From: Trichostrongylus colubriformis
Taxonomy: Eukaryota > Nematoda > Chromadorea > Rhabditida > Trichostrongylidae
DNA: 64,000 nt
Assembly (NCBI GenBank): GCA_963978905.1
Contig: OZ022256.1
Coordinates: 38,984,001-39,048,000 of the forward strand
Direction: 5' to 3'
A model generated the notes under the pieces. That model made no database searches. It was not told the origin of the DNA and saw only the letters and a list, made by a program, of their open reading frames with translations. The position numbers and the translations under genes were made by a program. Of the stretch, positions 58,277 to 64,000 are shown piece by piece; position 1 is the stretch's first letter, and the number at the start of each line of letters is the position of its first letter.

Positions 58277-59175
58277 TTAGGTTGATTCATAATAAATCGG
58301 ACAAATTGACCAATTTTAATCATTGTCGTACAACTTTTTTACGACAACAGGGATTCACTTGAAATATACTCCATCTTTATCGATGACCTTCTGCCACGGT
58401 ATAGGCAGATCATGGATGCCCTTGCTCCAGAAGGCCGGAAGCTGGAGCTCGAAGAAGTTTCCGAGTGCCGCCTTGACCTCGCCGCGAGTTTTGAAGTCTT
58501 GGCCGTCCAGGTGGCGTTGGCTGTGGGAGAAAAGGTGGAAATCTGAAGGGGCCAGGTCTGGGGAGTACGGTGGGTATAGAAGTACGGTCCAACTGTACGA
58601 CAGCAACTCGGCCTTGGTCGATCTTGCGAAGTGCGGTCTGTGGAAGTAGACACGTTGTCGTGCTGGAAGTAGACATGTGACCGCCGCCGTAGCGAACTTT
58701 GGACATTGGCCTTCAATTCTCGTAATTGACGAACGTAGACGTCGGCGGATACTGTGGTACCTTCATCGAGCAGCTCCCAGTACTCTACGCCGTGTACGCT
58801 CCACCAACCGCGGTTTTCGTCTTCGATGGAATAGTCGCCTTACGCAAACTTCGAATGCTACAACTACAGTGTACTTCTGCCGGGGGCATGCTCCTTGTGA
58901 ACTTCTATCAGACGTCTGCCGATATCCGCGGGTTCCTGGCCAGATAGCGATATAAATAGTATGACGTTGCGGATGTGGTCCCTGGACCGCTTGAAATCGT
59001 GCGGCATTGTGGCGGAATGAATTTACTTTGGAGTGATTATTTTGCGGTACTTTAAAGAGCTTTTCATACTCATTCCAACGGTACCTCGCGCGTCCATTTT
59101 CGTTAATTCATTACTGAGTTATGATCTCTAGAAATCATCACTACCATTTGTCCGATTTATTATGAATCAACCTAA
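58277..59175 (-). mobile_element. Mariner-type element, 899 bp
   Basis: TA at 58275..58276 and 59176..59177. Inverted ends TTAGGTTGATTCATAATAAA and complement. Shorter than a full mariner by about 400 bp. A different family from the element at 11495. Confidence 0.87.
58355..58730 (-). pseudogene. Mariner transposase remnant
   Basis: Minus strand: RRSHVYFQHDN (second catalytic Asp region) in one frame; then, after a shift, YPPYSPDLAPSDFHLF (third Asp region, DD34D type) and a normal C-terminus ending DKDGVYFK. The N-terminal HTH and first Asp region are missing. Confidence 0.85.
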
Positions 59176-59339
59176 TAATAATTATGCGCGCGTCGCTCGC
59201 TAGTGAGCGCCCACTGGAACTTTGTGCATGCGAGAACGTAAAAAGTAGATTTCAAAAGTCTTGGAGGGCCACCCTGTAGAGCTCAAAATTTGCTGTTTCA
59301 AAAAAGATTTCACGCGCTTTATTTTCGGAAACTTCACGC

Positions 59340-59690
59340 GAGTATTGTACTTCGTTTAGAGGGACCGGAAGGGATCCGAAGAAAGAGAAAGACGCAATGA
59401 AATGATCACTTCGTAACGATCATTCGAAGTGAGAAGCGATAATCGGCAAAAAAACGCGGATTCAAAAGAGCGACGCTGTGGTGTGTATTCGCATCACATT
59501 CGCATCAACACACTGACTTTCCAAGTTGTCCGCTGTAGAGATGTCATTGGTCGTCTCGTAGAGTGTATTTCATTCGATCATGTAAGATAAGTGAAGCAAC
59601 ACACAGCAACAAACAAGTAAAGCAGTTAAATGAAGAATAAGCGAAAGCGTGAGAAAAAAGTGTGATTACCTCTAAAAACTTAATTGCATT
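59340..59690 (-). repeat. Dispersed repeat, inverse of 19550..19880
   Basis: See 19550..19880. An adjacent frame encodes GEGQFWFTVWEDDDTCRNAI, which I do not recognise; it may be part of the parent element. Confidence 0.6.
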
Positions 59691-60095
59691 GCGGCAAGTA
59701 TCATCGTCCTCCCATACCGTGAACCAAAATTGCCCTTCTCCCGGTGTCTTTGAAGTGGGTGAAATGGGGAAAGGCCAAGGAGTCGTGTTTGTTACGCTCG
59801 ACGAGCTCAGGGTAGAACAAACGCTGAATTTTAGTGGGTAGCTTACCTCCACTTTCTTGAAAGCTCACAGCACATTCCTTTTTAGGGCTTTAATCATCAA
59901 CCCGACTCTTCAGGGCCTACAATCTTGTGTCCAATGGCTGTTTGTCCATACTCAGCACGATTATAATTTTATTGAGTATCATCTCGAAATTATAAAACAC
60001 TTTTTAGGAAAGCATTTTACGGCACTTTCGAGGTTCTAAATCCTAATTCGACAAAATCAATTAGAAAGTGGAAGAAACCACCCACATTTAACAGT
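59691..60095. other. No gene recognised
   Basis: Short frames only. TCTAGGTGTTGCATACTGAAG at 60097 may be the terminus of the mariner relic that follows. Confidence 0.35.
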
Positions 60096-60741
60096 CTAGG
60101 TGTTGCATACTGAAGGGATCATCTTGCTTTTCGGATTAGCGGGAAGTGATTCCTCTATGGTTAAGCGGCTGCTTTTCGATCCCCTTAGCCCAAAACTGCG
60201 ACGACTCGAAAGTGGACGACTTCTGTATCGAGTTCGACTGTTCATTGATTGTTTGTCACGAAGATGGAGCTTCAAGGCGCGAAACAGGTGGTAGTCGGAT
60301 AGAGCCAAGTCTGGAGAATGAGGGGATGTGGTAAGACTTCCAATCCAAGTTCGGCAATTTTCGGAGAAGAAGGAAAGGCTCACATACGCTGATTCTCGAC
60401 GCTCTACCCGATTGACGCAGATCGTGTGGCATCCATCTCGAAAGTGTATTGCGATCACCGAAGCCGTGAAGGAGTCGGCCCACTACGGTCCTTTGGATGC
60501 ATCCGAGCGTCGTCGATAATTCTCGAATGGTAGCATACGCTTCTCTTCTAAGGCACTGCGTAGGGTTTGATCGTCTACGACAGTAGCCGGAGCGAGGTTG
60601 GTCTTCGAAGGAGATATCTCCTCTTCGGAAGCGCTGGTACAAACGGCGAATGATGTTCCTTTTGAATGCAGCGCAGATATTGACAGTAGCAGTCGTCGAT
60701 CCTTGGTTTTGCAGGAACTCGTGGTGGACAATCGCTAGCAT
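60096..60741 (-). pseudogene. Mariner transposase relic with central deletion
   Basis: Minus strand 60741 to 60256: LYQRFRRGDISFEDQPRSGY (HTH region typical of mariners), then REAYATIRELSTTLGC and RTVVGRLLHGFG. After a shift: TSPHSPDLALSDYHLFRALK near 60330, then the C-terminus. The segment between, with the first two catalytic Asp regions, is deleted. No inverted-end partner was found. Confidence 0.82.
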
Positions 60742-62121
60742 ATGGCTGTGATCGATTTAGATCACGATTACTTCATAACTGTACGCACGCGTTTATTTAG
60801 GGCTCCGGGTGAGGCTTCGAGAACCTTATGTCGAACCTTGGTGCTGCTGCATCCTCACATCGCCTCTAAGAATTTAGAGAGAATGTAGAAAAACCGGTCA
60901 GGACTCTCTGCTTTACCATATTTACCGGCGACGGTTTCATTTTTTCTGTTTCGCCTTCTCATTCTTCCAGGGAGTCACAGGCTCAAGCGAGTAACGCTGA
61001 TTATATTGCTAATTACTCCGCATAGATCGGGTAAGTAACCTGTGATGTTATCACATTATATTGATAGCCACCATCTATTGAGAAGTGCTCACAGCTGAAA
61101 TATGCAGACCTTTCGTGCGGAAGAGGATTTGAATCAAAAGAAGGAGCGCTCAAGCAGTGATCACTCAGAATGAATGACCCAGCAGACCGAGAAGGAGCGA
61201 TATTTACTAAGCGATTAATAAGGGGTTATGTTGGCATATCGTTGACTTACAATAGCGTGGGGGTTCAGATACGGATTTTCCTATTAAGCTATTCGGCGTC
61301 CTATTCCTTGATGACGACATTGAGCAGTTTTCGATAGATAAAGGGGTGTAAGTGTGATGTGCTAACATCGCGAGGCCTTGACCTGATCCACGCAGAGTGA
61401 ATAAGAATTCAAGGAAGGTTACTCACATGAACCTGACGCCCTAAAAACATACGAAAACGAAAATGAAAAATGGAAGTTCGGCGGTGAATAGTTTATAAAT
61501 TATTGAGCTCCGTGTATGTGGATTTTGGTGTATCTTCACTGATGTGGATTTAACATCCGCTTTCAATTCATGATCTAAGCATTACTCGAATACAGCTAGT
61601 GTTCTTGAAGTAAGGAATAGGCATCCTAAAGATTACGCGATTCTGACTGCTCAAGTATGAGAAGGAAGTTGTTGTCAAAGAGGGAATTCGCATCTTAAAT
61701 TCGTCGTTCATCAGAGTTCAAAGACACCGGTATGGGATTTCGGCTTACAGTGAGGGTTAGGGTGGCTCGAATTTTGTCACACTACACACACAGCGCTTTA
61801 CAAAGACGTTAATCGTGGATCTCTCATTTTTTTCATTTTGATCACACATTTTCCACCCTTTCGCTTATCCTCCCTAAAGCGTATGGATCGAGGTGAAGCG
61901 TGCAACTTGAAGTGGAACGCACTAATCTGCCTCTTTTACCTTCTCTGAATTTAAATGTTCGTTCACATGGAACAGGTTTTGGAGTAAGCTCTCCTTTCTT
62001 TCCCCTCCCCTCCTCCTCCTCCCTGTCAGTGCCTCTTAAGGCAAACTTCGCGGTAATCAGATGAGTCGATTTATCTTCTTGGAACTGTAGATTTTGTAAC
62101 TACTTAGGCTGCAGTCCTTAC
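60742..62121. other. No gene recognised
   Basis: Contains a pyrimidine-rich run CCCCTCCCCTCCTCCTCCTC near 62005. No coding or repeat match seen. Confidence 0.35.
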
Positions 62122-62275
62122 CGTCGCCACGGTGCGCTATCAAGGCGCTACACCTGCTCGAACTCACTCCGACGCCACCCATGTTGTTCAGTTGACCGAT
62201 AAGAGAGCTCAAGTAGGTGGCGTCAGAGTGGGTTCGAGCAGATGGAGCGCTGTGGTAGCGCACCGTCGCGTTCTT
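62122..62275. repeat. Hairpin (foldback) before the Penelope ORF
   Basis: Left arm about 62122..62195, right arm about 62213..62275: GGTGCGCTATCAAGGCGCTA against TAGCGCACC; GAACTCACTCCGACGCCACC against GGTGGCGTCAGAGTGGGTTC. Could be a MITE or a structured 5' leader. It is translated if the long frame from 62132 is taken from its first ATG. Confidence 0.75.
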
Positions 62276-64000
62276 GGAAGGAAACTATTGCCGCTAATTC
62301 GGAAGCACGCAACACGTAGTTTATGGAAAAATAATGTAGATGGGGTATTGTGTTGGGTTCCACACAAAAGCAATCAGGCAGTTAAAACAAATCTTGCCAG
62401 ACTAAAAACCTGCCTGTTAGATGCCTGTATTGCTGACCGACGAAAAAGAAAAAGAGAATGCATTGCTGGGATCATTACATCAAGAAACACTCTGAAGTCA
62501 AGAATGGATTCTGATATGTGGAGGCTATTTTCTGATAAAAACCAAGCAATATGCTCTCGTTTACGTAGGGCTGAGAGCAATCGCCTCAACAAAAAGTTTG
62601 AACACTTACGAGACAGCACCAGCCGGCAAGACCATTCTTTCATAAAATGGGATGCAATACCTCCAAGACGTTGCACTATCATAGGAACTAGTCAGGTTGA
62701 TGCTGATATGGAGGCAACCCTTAACTTAGGGCCATCATTTGCTGTAGCAGAATCGTTGACTGAGAAGACTATGGACTCGGTTTATGTTGGTTTCAACAAA
62801 TTTGCCTATCAGTTGCGGTGGCGGGAAAACATCGGTCCTACAGTCTTGGATAGAGAGTCAACAATTCTGACCACAGCACCCTTCCCAAAACCCAACTTTA
62901 TTGTCCCAAAACGGGTACCCGCCCTCGAACCAAAGTTGGCCATGTTGCAACTTAAACTAAAAGAGGTGTATTCAACAATTGGACAAACAAGGTTCGGCTC
63001 CAATTTAACAGAAAAGGAGCTGAGAGGGCTCAAAAAGCTTATGGCTAAGAGAGGAGAATTAAGATATAGCATAGGGGACAAAAGTGGTGATTTTGTCGTT
63101 ATGCCTAAAAACATGGATAAGGCAATCACCCATCTCGCTTTGCAAGATGAAAATACCTATGTAGAAACATCTATTCAGTCGTTTGAGCAAATCTCTGAAC
63201 GACTGAAATGCACCATCAAAAAGGTCCTAGGTAGTAGACTGGATGCAAAAACAGTAAGACGGTTTATATCGTCTTCTCCAAGTATCTCTACATATTATTC
63301 TCTTGTTAAAACCCACAAAATTGGGAACGTGGCGATGGGTGACCTTACTGATAGGGACATCAAAACTCGTCCTATAATTTCAAGTTGTGGGGGACCATCT
63401 GACAGAATCAGCTGGCTGCTTGTTAGGATTTTTTCTCCACTCTTAAACCATGTAGCATCATACATTGAAAATACTGAGGGCTTCATAACGTCGCTACCCA
63501 GTGCGATATACCATCCAATGCCAGTTATGCAAGCTTTGATGCGGTGTCTTTGTACACAAACATCAATACAGTGGATGCAATTGATGCCCTTATCACCCTT
63601 TGGCGACAGTATAAAAGTGATATTTACACTTTCGGGCTTGAGGAAGGGGCCCTTCGGGAATTACTCGTGGCAACTTTGGATTGTAACATATTCCAGTTCG
63701 ATGGTAAGTTATACAGGCAACACCGCGGGCTAGCCATGGGTTTGCGTTTAGCACCCTTGCTAGCAATTGTATATCTAGATCATCTAGAGCGCAGATCGCT
63801 CACAACTGGAATATTATACTACAAGCGGTACATTGACGATGTGTTTATTGTCGGCGTTTCTTCGAAGGACCTGGAGGACACACTACAAAATCTAAACTCA
63901 CAGGATCCTAATATCAAATTTACCGTCGAAGAGCCGAATGAAGACGGCTTTGTTCCTTTCCTCAATACAAAAGTTAGAATAAACGGAGGAGGCAAGGAGC
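62276..64000 (+). pseudogene. Penelope-like reverse transcriptase, one frameshift, runs off the window
   Basis: First frame, to about 63500: LNLGPSFAVAESL, FNKFAYQLRWRENIG, NLTEKELRGLKKLM, KSGDFVVMPKNMDKAI, YYSLVKTHKIG, RPIISSCGGPSDRIS and NHVASYIENTEGF, the Penelope N-terminal and finger blocks in order. After a one- or two-base shift near 63500: FDAVSLYTNINTVDAI (motif A), CNIFQFDGKLYRQHRGLAMG and YIDDVFIVG (motif C). It continues to 64000, where the GIY-YIG part would follow. Closely related to 27607..28440. The coding start is probably after the hairpin, near 62290. Confidence 0.87.

Noticed and set aside
62132..62290. First ATG of the long Penelope frame as true start
   Set aside because: It lies in a hairpin whose two strands encode similar peptides. 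Penelope homology starts only after it.
1..64000. CRISPR arrays, bacterial operons, rRNA or tRNA genes
   Set aside because: Introns, trans-splice signals and transposon types are eukaryotic. No repeat-spacer array was seen and no rRNA or complete tRNA was recognised by eye.

Overview
The window looks like nuclear DNA of a parasitic strongylid (hookworm-like) nematode. This is inferred from a gene with many small exons and several introns of about 50 nt, a trans-splice-type acceptor 4 nt before its ATG, and the repeat mix (RTE LINEs, BEL/Pao and Ty3 LTR elements, Penelope-like elements, mariner, Tc1, TTAA foldbacks). No species call can be made from sequence alone.

The backbone is a tandem pair of flavin-containing monooxygenase (FMO) genes on the minus strand. 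FMO-A is complete in the window: 15 exons from the ATG at 44977 to the stop at 7586. All exon phases match and give a 531-residue protein with the FAD motif, the FMO signature, the NADPH motif, an ATGF motif and a C-terminal membrane anchor. It covers 37.4 kb because its introns are full of transposons. FMO-B contributes only its last five exons (52600..55668); the rest must lie beyond position 64000. Flanking non-coding sequence is shared too (about 2590..10780 with 49780..55740), so this is a segmental tandem duplication.

Layout. 1..2541: TTAA-flanked foldback elements inside a 1087-bp tandem duplication. 3932..6210: a foldback, a 146-bp satellite and a second MITE family. 7586..44977: FMO-A. 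Intron 9 holds a repeat with 195-bp flanking duplications. Intron 10 holds a MITE and a mariner relic. Intron 7 holds a Penelope palindrome. Intron 5 holds a Penelope LTR, a Tc1 element broken by an 8-bp duplication, and an inverted pair of an unknown coding-like sequence. Intron 2 (19.4 kb) holds a Penelope RT between inverted LTRs, a BEL/Pao relic, a Ty3 relic split by a young BEL/Pao element, and an RTE LINE. 45062..49560: upstream region with a foldback 80 bp from the FMO-A splice acceptor. 49560..55740: FMO-B 3' half. 55740..64000: Tc1-type MITE, two mariner relics, and a Penelope element running off the end.

The liveliest mobile element is the BEL/Pao copy at 35080..38979: both 255-bp LTRs read identical, the 5-bp target duplication is intact, and one 903-codon frame runs from Gag and protease into a late-Pol-like tail with reverse transcriptase, RNase H and integrase core missing. 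It looks like a recent, trans-mobilised deletion derivative.
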